Positions 1-9,084 of a stretch of DNA of 64,000 bases are shown in pieces. Numbering within the stretch: position 1 is the stretch's first letter; every line of letters begins with the position of its first letter. The notes under the pieces are model-generated. The model did not search any database, had not been told where the DNA came from, and was given only the letters and a program-made list of their open reading frames with translations. Source of the DNA: Asparagopsis taxiformis (taxonomy: Eukaryota; Rhodophyta; Florideophyceae; Bonnemaisoniales; Bonnemaisoniaceae); contig JALQPE010001688.1 of assembly GCA_030407315.1 (NCBI GenBank), positions 310,001 through 374,000 of the forward strand, read 5' to 3'. The translations under genes were made by a program, and so were the position numbers.

Positions 1-1977
1 GTTTCCAAACATATTGCACAAGAATCTGCATCCCATGATATAAACTGGAGCAGATATATTTTGAGCGCTGACATGACCCATTACATCTGCGAGTACCACG
101 CCATTCTTCTTTCCGAAAAAGTAAGCACCTCCAGATGGAATAGAGATGACTAATCTTGCCACATCCAGAACTGGGAACACATTTGCTGTCGGCCACTTCA
201 GAAGCTTTTCTACGACTGCACAGTCTGTATCATCCAGAATAGGCGTAGCTCCACTTCTTCGTTTCAATTTGACCATGAGAGAGGTTCCGAAAACTTCTGC
301 TTCCTCCTGTACCAGTGCAGCTTCATGGTTCTGTCGTGCGAGCTCGCTGTTCAGCTCAGCTATCTTCGTCTGAATCTTGTCCAGCTGATCTGTACTCTTG
401 TAAGAGATCATGCCGTCGGGATGCGGGATTAATTTACGTGGTGGAGGCAACTTTCCTGGTGGTATGCTTGGACCACCCGGAACGTATCTCGACGCGCCAG
501 TCAAAGGATCACCTCCACTTGATGCAGACGCAACATTCCCACGTGGAACATACCGTGAACCGCCAGTATAAGGATCTGAGCCCATTGATCCAGTCGGTAC
601 TAGAGCATCAGCAGGTACCTGCTGTTCGATGAATTGCGCAATCTGATCAAGGAAGTCTTGGTTTAACTGGTTTTCATCGATAAACCTTTGCGCAGCAAGA
701 TATGGATTTTCACCTCGGTTGTAACCGAGCTTCTCATGACTTCCACCCTCCCCAACCTCGACCTCGAAGACGAAGTCGTAAGATTTACCGTTAACCTCAC
801 CTGGCCCAAGTGATGCTCCACCTCCAGGACCGTCGACAACGTCACCAACCTTTGTCCATTTGTTCTCCGCAGCGGACCACATATGCACTTCGGCGCCACC
901 ACCCGACGTCTTCACAATCTTATTCTCGCCATCTTTCTTACCTGGCTCACTGAGCGCGGATTCCATCTCCGGTAGTTTGGCGACGTCTACTCCACCGATG
1001 ACTTTCGTATTTACCTGTCGCTCTGAAACTGATTTCTCAAAGCTCGCGAGAATTTCTGCATCAGCCACTGCATCGGCGTTCTTCGTAAACACGCGGGCAA
1101 CGCCATCGCTACAAGCAGATACGAGATCACCGTTGGGACAAAGATGTACATCCCATACAGTGCCAGGATGCATGATCGTCTGTTCGCATGAGACTTGCAT
1201 ATTAGACGACAAGTTCGCTCCAACAACTTTCACGGAATTATCCTCTCCGCCCGAGATAAACGTCCATTTGTCGCCTTCAACTTGGCGGCCATCCACGGAA
1301 TAGATGTAGCTACCATCGTGCAAATTGGGTAATTGCTGGGCTGGCACAAAAGAAGCATCGCTAGGTATCCAATACAGCATATTGGAATCATTTGCAACTG
1401 TAACAAATCCCCCAGCCGGAGCAGGGACGACGTCACGCACGACATCGGTGTGAACAGGTGGAAGAATAGTCGCTACGGATCCATTCCACAATCGCACTGT
1501 CTTATCTGCAGCCACGGTAACGATGCGACCGTCCTGAAGGGCTGCTACGCCCCAGACGGCGGCTTCATGCCCGGCCAATGTACGGAGGCATGTACCAGAT
1601 TGCAGATCCCACACGCGAGCGGTCTTATCCCAGGATGCGGAGAGAATTTGTTTGGAATCTGTGTCGGGAATCACTGAAATTGCACAGACAGGTGCTGTAT
1701 GACCAGAGAGCACCTTGGAGCAATTACCGCTTTTTGTATCCCATACGCGAAGCGTCTTGTCACTGGATGCGGAAATAAGTGTTTCTGAAGATACGAATGT
1801 GACGGAATTTACAAAATGGGAGTGGCCACGCAGAATTAGCATCGGCTCGACAGCGCCCGCATCCCATATTGCGATTGTGTTATCGCGACTAGCTGTTGCA
1901 ATGACACCAGTCTCAGAGACGGTCACGCCGCGCACGTCTGCTGTGTGGGCCCTCAATTCGGCACGCAATCGATACAT
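1..1977 (-). CDS. PLAA: PLAA/Doa1 (Ufd3) ubiquitin-binding WD40-PFU-PUL protein, 3' end beyond the window
   Basis: Partial gene: 659 codons are open to the window edge, so the C-terminus is missing. The ATG at 1977 is the first in frame after a TAG nine bases upstream. Residues 1-290 form a seven-bladed WD40 propeller (repeats ending VWD, IWD or LWN). A PFU domain follows at about 390-456 (YDFVFEVEV, then a QDFLDQIAQFI helix). A linker carries two copies of a DPxTGxSRYVPxG motif, and the start of the PUL domain (from about residue 575, through RFLCNMF) runs into the edge. In this family the propeller and PFU bind ubiquitin and PUL binds the C-terminus of Cdc48/p97, serving ubiquitin recycling, ribophagy and stress-granule handling in cytosol and nucleus. 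No intron is seen in the visible part. The identification is firm. Confidence 0.95.
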   Translation of the reverse strand, partial: MYRLRAELRAHTADVRGVTVSETGVIATASRDNTIAIWDAGAVEPMLILRGHSHFVNSVTFVSSETLISASSDKTLRVWDTKSGNCSKVLSGHTAPVCAISVIPDTDSKQILSASWDKTARVWDLQSGTCLRTLAGHEAAVWGVAALQDGRIVTVAADKTVRLWNGSVATILPPVHTDVVRDVVPAPAGGFVTVANDSNMLYWIPSDASFVPAQQLPNLHDGSYIYSVDGRQVEGDKWTFISGGEDNSVKVVGANLSSNMQVSCEQTIMHPGTVWDVHLCPNGDLVSACSDGVARVFTKNADAVADAEILASFEKSVSERQVNTKVIGGVDVAKLPEMESALSEPGKKDGENKIVKTSGGGAEVHMWSAAENKWTKVGDVVDGPGGGASLGPGEVNGKSYDFVFEVEVGEGGSHEKLGYNRGENPYLAAQRFIDENQLNQDFLDQIAQFIEQQVPADALVPTGSMGSDPYTGGSRYVPRGNVASASSGGDPLTGASRYVPGGPSIPPGKLPPPRKLIPHPDGMISYKSTDQLDKIQTKIAELNSELARQNHEAALVQEEAEVFGTSLMVKLKRRSGATPILDDTDCAVVEKLLKWPTANVFPVLDVARLVISIPSGGAYFFGKKNGVVLADVMGHVSAQNISAPVYIMGCRFLCNMFGN

Positions 1978-2571
1978 AGTGTACTATCGACGATTTAATC
2001 TACAAGCAGTTTGGAGTTGAGGTTTGTAGATGGCGGGTGGCGAGCAAGAAGCATTGACGTCTCAACAATTTGCCAAGGTCGGACGGGATTGTCGGTGCGG
2101 ATTGATGATGAGAAATACATGAAAAGGCTGGAAGATCAAACGTCATTCATGTTCCATGCATGTTTTAATATTGAATAGTTTTAAAAAAATCAAATTTCAT
2201 ACTTGGCGGTTGTCCATTGGCCAACGAAAGATAAATTGGATGCGAATACTAGGCATTCCTTGTGAGAAAAGCTCTTCCTTTGCCGGAACAACCCTAGTCT
2301 GACGAAGAGCACGCTTTTCGATGATCATAGGCCAAGTCTTGTTTGCGGATGAAACGCTCGTGTGTTATGCATCTGACTTGTTCGACCCCACCAACTCATG
2401 AAATCGAACTATCCGAAAGGAATTTGTTGAGCATCTCCAAGACTTTGGAAAAAGTAAGTTTGTTATCAGATGAACATGTCATGCACGGTACTAATTTAAT
2501 CGCATGTGCTCTTCATCAATGATGGTGGTCAGTAAGATGATAGATGTGCCCTAGGACAATCATCTTCCTGG
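1978..2571. other. Intergenic, 5' flank of PLAA
   Basis: About 0.6 kb between the PLAA start and the end of the decayed reductase. It is AT-rich near 2160-2200. I see no coding potential, RNA gene or repeat. Confidence 0.6.
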
Positions 2572-3602
2572 TTACAAAATGAAGAGCATCTTGGGATCCG
2601 CCAACTCGTGACTTAGATGTGGCAAAATAACCCCTAGATGCTGTGGACAACCCGAAAGACCAAGACCGATTTCAATGTCAAACCCTTGGCTATAAATTTC
2701 ATCGATGATATGCCGTACCAGACCCGTTGCACCATCATCACACTGCATAGAAGCGAATATTATTCGGCTATCGGCGATCCGTATATGATAACTGGTTCCA
2801 TCCACACGTATTCTCTTGGACTAGAAACCGGAGCAATTGAGCTGATGGACATGCGGGCAAACATGACTTTACCCGCAGGCATTCTAAAAATGATGCCTAC
2901 AATTGACGCTCAAACGGGTTCATAAAAACAGTTTTCAAATTTGGAATGTCCAGATCGCACGCGCGCAATAGGAGTGACAGAACGTTGATGCAGTGGTGAA
3001 CGTGCGGCAGGTTTGAGGCAAAGCTTGACAGAAAGGCTGATATATCCTATAACGTGGTTGTGGGACAGCAAGAAACCCCATTGCAGAATTACATTCTGTC
3101 CTACTTTCCACTGTTCTGTCTCAGAGTTCATCGCAACCATTCGAAAAGGCAGTAGCATGGCAAACAACTTCGAGGCATACAGTGTGAGCACATTCCAACC
3201 ATCAATCTAAATCAGCGAATCCAACTTCTTCTGGATTGGGTCGGGAATGCGCACACCCAATCTGAGGAGATACGGGCATTCGGTACGAATCTACATGTGT
3301 TAACACAGGCTTATCAAGGTGGTGATAGTTCTCTGTGTTGACATGCATGAGCCCACCTCCTTGGGGTCGCGAGGCTATTTTTAGAGCGCCAATACAAACC
3401 GATAGCAATGTAATCTAGCCTGCATACATAGACAACATGCTAGAATTTCTACATCACGACGTGATTTGAAAACCATCATCATACAAGCAAGGAAGCTCTC
3501 CTTTCAAAACATCAATCCGCTATTTTTGGTACAAGAATTTGCGAAAGGGGCACCAGGCGCACACCGAAACGATAGCAACGACATGAATGAAATGAGAAAA
3601 AA
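2572..3602 (-). pseudogene. Decayed ferric-reductase/NADPH-oxidase-like flavocytochrome
   Basis: No intact frame exists, but short minus-strand segments in different frames resemble, in the right order, the C-terminal half of a ferric-chelate reductase or NOX protein. They are: a hydrophobic helix with two His (FSHFIHVVAIVSVCAW, about 3600-3550); a post-membrane segment LDYIAIGLYWRSKNS (about 3417-3373) after an AG acceptor; an FAD-domain-like WKVGQNV with a later SH (about 3115-3050); RVRSGHSK (about 2975-2945); YGSP (about 2785); and a nucleotide-domain-like DDGATGLVRHIIDEI (about 2735-2690). YGSP and the next segment are in different frames with no room for an intron, which argues for a frameshift. 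The N-terminal membrane helices are not found. Each match is weak; the order is the evidence. A fast-evolving, intron-rich gene is the alternative. Confidence 0.35.
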
Positions 3603-6122
3603 CGTAACACCTCTTCAAATCAAATACAAATGCGTCCCGCACATATGGCATAAAGCAGGGAGAGTTTGGTAATTCGAAACGGCGAAAAGCTCCACCAAGG
3701 ACGGAGCAACGGCATGTCGACAGACGCTGCGCACGCATGGAATTTTCACGCAAGAACAATACAAATTGGAGTTTCCATATTATGATTAGCGGGCATTGAC
3801 GTGTCATGCGCGGCGAGCGAGCAGTCAGTTCGTACGCATGACCTGACAACCGAGTGCGGACGTAGTGAATTCGAAAGCTTGCAAGTTGACCGAGCGGGGT
3901 TGGCGGCACTGTCACGTGCGATTGGGACGTCTAGAAGGGTGCGAGACCTATGCGGCCGTCATACACGAGCAGTTGGTGTGTTTTTACCGATTGCCAGGCG
4001 ATAAAGTGGCTTGACGCGCGTGCGCGTGCACAGACGTCGCGGTCGAGTGACTGTCAGATATGACAATATTTGATGTGTATGAGCGTCATGCAGCATTGCG
4101 TCAACGAGGAAAAGTGATCACAATCGGCACGCACGATTGCCGCTTCGCTTGGCCTATTTGGAAGCAGCTGTTTGTCGTGCAACTGATTGATTATATGTGT
4201 GCTGGTTTTGGAAGGGATGTCGGTCGACACTGGTGCAAGGCAATTACAGCGTCGATCGATCGGCGGAGCGATAAAGCTTTCACTTTTTCAAATTCATTTG
4301 CAACATGAGAGAGTAATCAATTTATGGGCGAGTGTGTGGGTGAGTTAAATGATGTGCGGCTTGTAAGTCGTCGACGAGGAGATAGACGATGTTTTTGATT
4401 TCAAAATCACCGGGAAACTTGGGATGCAGACTTTCGCGAGATTCAATTTGAAATAATTATCATGATGAATGAATGAGAGTTTGTCTTTGGCACTGTAATT
4501 GGAATTAATTTATGACAAGTTGTTTCATATATTGACTGTAAGAAAATGAATCAAAAATCACGCAACGCGCGTTGAGGGTAAATCGTTGAAACGGTAGCGT
4601 GTACTGCCGGCGGCACTTTGTACTCGTGTGCTGGTTGAAGAGCTGTTCAATGCATGGCGGTGCTTGATATCAACAACGGCCAATCGACGACTCGCAAATT
4701 ATTTCTTCTCCCTTGTACTGTACTCACACTTGGATCGTCTCGTCATGTGACCGACAGATCGCAGTGGAGGCAGCAGCAGCACTGTCTGCCTGCCCTACCC
4801 TGCAAACTTGAATTCACACTTTGATGGGGGCGTGCAGACACTTGGGTCACCAACGCCGACCCTGTCTCACGTCGGTTCCAGGATACAAGCACATTCGCAT
4901 CCGCACGGCACTAGATTAATTGCGTTGGAAAGCTGACCAACTGCCGTCGCGTTTTCAGGTACACGCTGCGTTCCACAGTCATCCATGCCCCTCCCCATAA
5001 TCGCCTATTTCACTGGTCCACATTTCATGCTCCAGCCGTTCTCTCTCGTGAGATCGGTTCGTTTTATTCATCTTCTCGCGGCAGCACTGTTGCTTGCTAT
5101 CTCGTATGCTGATGGAGATGGACAGTGCTTCCGCCAGTCAACCTACTCATTGTTGCGCTCGCCACATGTGACCTACACTGCAGTTACATGCAAGTGGTTT
5201 GGTGCTTTCTGCTTTCGTGCAATTCGATGCTACGCGCTGCACATCATAGCCTACTAAAGCGTCCAGTTACAAAGTGTAACAACAATAGTAACGCTGTGAG
5301 TCGCGATCAATAGAACGATCGAATGTCAATTTCACAATCTTGAGCCTATTTACCTGTTCCAACGCGAGTTGAGACTGTTACAAGTTACTTCACTGCACTC
5401 ATCGACAGTAAATTAGTTACATATACTGGTCTTGCGGCGATTTCGACGACATAATAGGTAACTCGTGACCATAGCGCTCCAGCTGCCACACCAGCATAGC
5501 GTAACAGCCAACACTATTCTGTAATTTCACGTACGCTGATTGGTGTTCCAACGTGGGTAGAGCAATGCTGTTCTCAATGTAGGGTTGCCAATGCAACAGT
5601 ATATGCAATGTGCTTTTCCAATCAGCGCCATCATTGCATCTTGCGCTTGCGCTTGCGACAAACACTCTGTGCTGTTCCTTTCGTCTGGCCATCACAAATG
5701 CTACGAAACTGCAACACCAGCGTGCAATCATATGTCGTTTCGCAGTTGCCATGCAATACAATCTCTCGTCCCGGCTCACGTTCGGTAATCACCAAAAATG
5801 GCTCGCAACCCAGCCTAGAGTAGGTAACACATATCCCGCAATATGCGATTAACATTTACAAAACTAGCAGCACATAGGCATTCATATCTACGACATTCTC
5901 TACACTACTTGTCCGTGCGGTAGAAGAGGAAACAACAGGAAAGGGTATGTAAACTTGCAGGCAGTTGACATAGTTGATGCGTGAGCAGACACAAAAGATA
6001 GCGGGGCGCGCAGCAGAACAAAACAAGTGCAGACCAACACAGCACAATGGACAATGCATGAGGGTGCTCTTGTGCGCGCAGGTCTAAGATACGGAAACGC
6101 TTTGTGCAAACAATGGAGTGGC
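3603..6122. other. Long intergenic stretch (2.5 kb)
   Basis: I find no believable gene here: all frames are short, overlapping and of random composition. It holds a 12-bp palindrome CAACGCGCGTTG at 4563-4574, an AT-rich patch around 4440-4560, and three near-perfect TTGCGC units at 5641-5657. The right part includes the 3' flank of the RING gene. Confidence 0.55.
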
Positions 6123-6806
6123 TCACAGCTCGGAGCGACAAGTCGGGCATGAGCGTTTCTGCTTTAGCCATCTATGTATACAGTGTTGATGAAAGGTATG
6201 GTTACAATCGAGGCGAACCAGGGCTGCTGCATATTCCACGCCTTCCAAACAAATGTGACAAGCTGCAGACATATGTTCTTTGCGCGCTGCAAAAGTATCT
6301 AAAGTGGCGAGTTCATCATCGGAAAGGCCGCATTTGACGTTACGATTATCGAGCTCGAGGAGTTCTTCATAGGTGAGACCGAGCGAATCGTCTTCCTCAT
6401 CGTCCACGTCTAGAGTTCGACGATACATGCGCCATGCAAGAAAATCGGTGAGGCGACCAAAGCGTCTGCGAGAGGTGATGCGTCTGCGAGCACTGGCGCC
6501 ACCGTGGGAGGCGTCGTACGGGGTCTCCCAGTCGGCACGCTCCTCCACCATGACGGGCATGCTGCGCGCATAGGCAAAGTGAAGCCATGCGGGGCGCGGC
6601 GGGTCCGGGGGCGGGCGGGGACGATGCAAAAGTCTGTTGCGACGAGGCGGGATGGCTTCGCCTTCTGCGGCGGCGGCGGCTCGACGCAGCAAGGGCGGAT
6701 GGTGTGGCGGGTAGGGCAGACGAGGCGGCAGGTCACCCGGGGAGGTCCAACTGTGCCAATCTGGACGTTGGGGAGGTGGCGGGCGACGGGGACGACGCCC
6801 CGGCAT
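6123..6806 (-). CDS. RING-H2 finger protein, probable E3 ubiquitin ligase
   Basis: 227 residues from the first in-frame ATG; the frame is open further upstream but has no ATG. The last 45 residues are a canonical RING-H2 finger: C-x2-C (CHIC), then C-x-H-x2-H-x2-C (CNHTFHQHC) and CPTC, with the Trp (HRWLKQK) that usually contacts the E2 enzyme. The N-terminal 80 residues are Pro/Arg-rich and low in complexity, encoded by GC-rich DNA; the middle is acidic (DVDDEEDDS). There is no membrane segment. RING-H2 proteins transfer ubiquitin from an E2 to a substrate; the substrate here is unknown. It diverges from the PTRHD1-like gene, with about 760 bp between starts. A 5' exon with another start cannot be excluded. 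Confidence 0.85.
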   Translation of the reverse strand: MPGRRPRRPPPPQRPDWHSWTSPGDLPPRLPYPPHHPPLLRRAAAAAEGEAIPPRRNRLLHRPRPPPDPPRPAWLHFAYARSMPVMVEERADWETPYDASHGGASARRRITSRRRFGRLTDFLAWRMYRRTLDVDDEEDDSLGLTYEELLELDNRNVKCGLSDDELATLDTFAARKEHMSAACHICLEGVEYAAALVRLDCNHTFHQHCIHRWLKQKRSCPTCRSEL

Positions 6807-7568
6807 CGGCGGAGTGTTGCGAGCCGTTGTGAGGGATGGAAGGATGCAAAGACGTGTGCCGATTTGTGCGCGCTGCAATGATTGCGGATGCACGATGGGG
6901 CATTGGGTCGGTGAAAGGTGGGCGGCCGCTGGTGCGGCTTGGGCTGAGTGGGAGCTGGGATGGGTGTGGTGAGCTGGACTGGACTGGACTGCTGCTGTTG
7001 GGGGGACTGCAGCAGCACGGCACGATGGGAGACCAGGACAGGCCTGTTGGCGTGGACGGGCGTAAGCGAGTCGACAGGTCGTGTTGATACGGCTCGGCTG
7101 TATTTGGTTGGTGTCTAGTCAGTTGTGGTCTCGCAGTGATTTGGCCAGTGCAGTGTGACGCGCGCGGTAGATAAGATTGTGTTGATAGATTGGTGAGTTG
7201 AATAATAAGTGAAAAAAAGAATGAAAAATGAAAAAATGTGACGAAGGGGTACGCATGCGCAGCTTTTTTTTATCATGTGCAGTAGCAAAGTAGTACAGCA
7301 ACCAATCAGCTGTCGTATCGCACGACGGTGAACGTGCCATGTGTAAGCAGTTGTGTCATAATCAAGTGCGTATGGTAAGTACACGTGTGTACGTGGAGGC
7401 TGTGCAGAACACGATGGCCGTTTTCGTGCGTGCTTCAATTGCTGGAGCCTGCAGCACATCAAGGGAGAGCACGTCTCACGTTTGGGCACCGGTGGAACAA
7501 CTCGCTTGTCACAACATACAACTTGCGTGCGTGCAGCATCGTGTCTTATTACACGTTGCACACCAACA
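6807..7568. other. Divergent promoter region, RING / PTRHD1-like
   Basis: About 760 bp between two divergent starts. The left half is GC-rich with a short GGACT tandem near 6970; the right half has A-rich runs (7210-7235) and a T8 run (7264-7271). No gene or RNA is recognised. Confidence 0.5.
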
Positions 7569-8069
7569 ATGTCCTCCTCTTCCGCCCGACAATCCGTCAT
7601 GACCGACGCGCCATTCCTCCTCGCCGCTCGTCCGCATCCTTCGCGCCTGCTACGTGTCCCGACGCGTCGCACTGTGCAACACCAACCCAAGTTGTCTATA
7701 GTGCTGCGTCGCGATCTCAATCTCACCGCCACCCAAGCCGCGACCTACGCCGCCCAAGCGACCGCCCGCATCTTCCTCCGCATCTGCTCCAATCGTAAGC
7801 ATAGATTCTCCCCCATGTGCGCTCACTGGTCCCGATCCGGCCGCGGTGACGTTCTCGCCGCACGCTCCCCAAACGATTTGAACGCCATTGCCCAGATGGC
7901 GCGCGATCAACGTCTAACCGTTGTCCCGGTGTCCCCCTCCCGCTCCGGCTGGTGGGGATGGCGTGTCCGAAACAACAAACATCATGATGATCTAAATGTG
8001 GCCGCTCTCGCCATCTTCGGACCTGTACATATTGTCGATAGTGTTCTGCGTAACGTGCCGCACTTTTAG
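7569..8069 (+). CDS. PTH2-fold protein, PTRHD1-like (peptidyl-tRNA hydrolase-2 family)
   Basis: 166 residues from the ATG at 7569. After a 40-residue basic leader comes KLSIVLRRDLNLTATQAATYAAQA, the first strand and helix of the PTH2 fold (family pattern: VLRxDL followed by AAQxxHA). Later parts fit too: a strand VLAARSPNDLNAIAQMARDQ like the 'xxxVLxxxdExxLxxLaxxA' segment, and a closing strand LAIFGPVHIVDSVL. The DAGxTQ-type active-site motif of true archaeal or eukaryotic Pth2 is missing, as in PTRHD1, so hydrolase activity is doubtful. The leader may be organellar (Arg-rich, no acid until the fold). Only 60 bp separate its stop from the next start on the same strand. No intron is seen. Confidence 0.6.
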   Translation: MSSSSARQSVMTDAPFLLAARPHPSRLLRVPTRRTVQHQPKLSIVLRRDLNLTATQAATYAAQATARIFLRICSNRKHRFSPMCAHWSRSGRGDVLAARSPNDLNAIAQMARDQRLTVVPVSPSRSGWWGWRVRNNKHHDDLNVAALAIFGPVHIVDSVLRNVPHF

Positions 8070-8129
8070 CTTTAATTGATCAGCACAAATTTTATCACTC
8101 ATGCAGTCGTCCCGCTTCGTAATTACACC

Positions 8130-8963
8130 ATGAATCCCAACCACACGCTGTTTCACGCTATAAAATCTTACCCGCCAAGCGAGACATCCCCACTAACTTA
8201 CGTCCGACAGACCCATTCAGACTGTCTCCACATCTTGCACGGAACAGACGCATATACTACACACTCGCCCGCTATTATACATTCGACAAATGTCCCGCCA
8301 ACACCGCAGTTACTCTCGCTTCTCCTTCACGCCCCGACCACAACCGCCGGCATTACCTCCCAAATCCTCACACTAACTACCAGGGATCACGCGGGCATTC
8401 ATCTCCGTGTTTCATTTCATCTCCAGAAAACATCGCCACAACCTCTGCTCAACTCGCTTCATTCCGCATTATTCGCCGCAGTGGCCGGGCTAGAAGCCAC
8501 CATACTGCATTTTTCAAATCAATCCATTCCAACCGTTTCTTCACATCCAACCTTGCAGACGATTCGTGACAACGCAGCACCGCTCTGTCTGCGTGCAGCG
8601 CGCGTGGACAGTACACAGCACTTTCGACGTGCCGCCGCTGCTGACATTTCTTCCCAGGCTGCAAGGGCTCTACAGCGTGCTTCAGACGCTGCCGTGGTAC
8701 GCGCAGAAATTGTCGACAATAGACGTAAGAGGTTGCAACAGCAGCATGATCGCAAATTGCATGAGAGGCAGTTGCTTCACAATGCCCGCGTACAAGCCAC
8801 TGTGAAGCGTCCGAAGAGTACTTTATTTGCAGAGATAAAGGATGACGAGCAGGTTCAACCCGAGCATGACGAGCAGCAACAATCGCTTGCCAATGTCAGC
8901 AGCGCGTTACAACCACCTCGACCACGGAAGAAGCGTAAAAAGATACGCTCGCTTGTTGGGTAG
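8130..8963 (+). CDS. Unrecognised protein, XRCC4/XLF/PAXX-like architecture
   Basis: 277 residues from the first ATG at 8130 (the frame is open upstream but has no ATG). Residues 1-130 look beta-rich, ending in a strand and helix (IHLRVSFHLQKT, then PLLNSLHSALFAAVAGLEATI). Residues 150-220 are Ala/Arg/Gln-rich and helical, a possible coiled coil (AARALQRASDAAVVRAEIV). The tail is acidic, then strongly basic (PRPRKKRKKIRSLVG), resembling a nuclear localisation signal. A beta head, a helical stalk and a basic tail ending in hydrophobic residues is the plan of the XRCC4/XLF/PAXX family of end-joining factors, where the tail binds Ku. This is a guess from architecture; I see no diagnostic motif. 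Real coding is supported by the long open frame and its place between two genes. Confidence 0.6.
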   Translation: MNPNHTLFHAIKSYPPSETSPLTYVRQTHSDCLHILHGTDAYTTHSPAIIHSTNVPPTPQLLSLLLHAPTTTAGITSQILTLTTRDHAGIHLRVSFHLQKTSPQPLLNSLHSALFAAVAGLEATILHFSNQSIPTVSSHPTLQTIRDNAAPLCLRAARVDSTQHFRRAAAADISSQAARALQRASDAAVVRAEIVDNRRKRLQQQHDRKLHERQLLHNARVQATVKRPKSTLFAEIKDDEQVQPEHDEQQQSLANVSSALQPPRPRKKRKKIRSLVG

Positions 8964-9084
8964 CAGCTTTACACAATCCAATGTAAATGATCTGACCTCA
9001 CTATAACTTTAATGTCGCCGTATCCATGTACATTCGTGGACATCTTTGTCCACAAGTAAATCAACAACAGCAGAAGAAGAAATA

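Noticed and set aside
2320..2420. A possible tRNA (TGTTCGACCCC resembling a B box)
   Set aside because: No T-arm or acceptor pairing could be made around it. The other TTCGA sites I checked also failed.
3520..3915. A 131-codon minus-strand frame as an independent gene
   Set aside because: Only its last 30 codons make sense, as the heme-helix remnant of the decayed reductase.
6410..7018. A 202-codon minus-strand frame overlapping the RING gene
   Set aside because: It is a Pro/Arg/His-rich shadow of the GC-rich N-terminal RING coding region with no recognisable domain.
7115..7732. A 205-codon minus-strand frame
   Set aside because: It overlaps the start of the PTRHD1-like gene and has no domain, transit or membrane logic; composition looks random.
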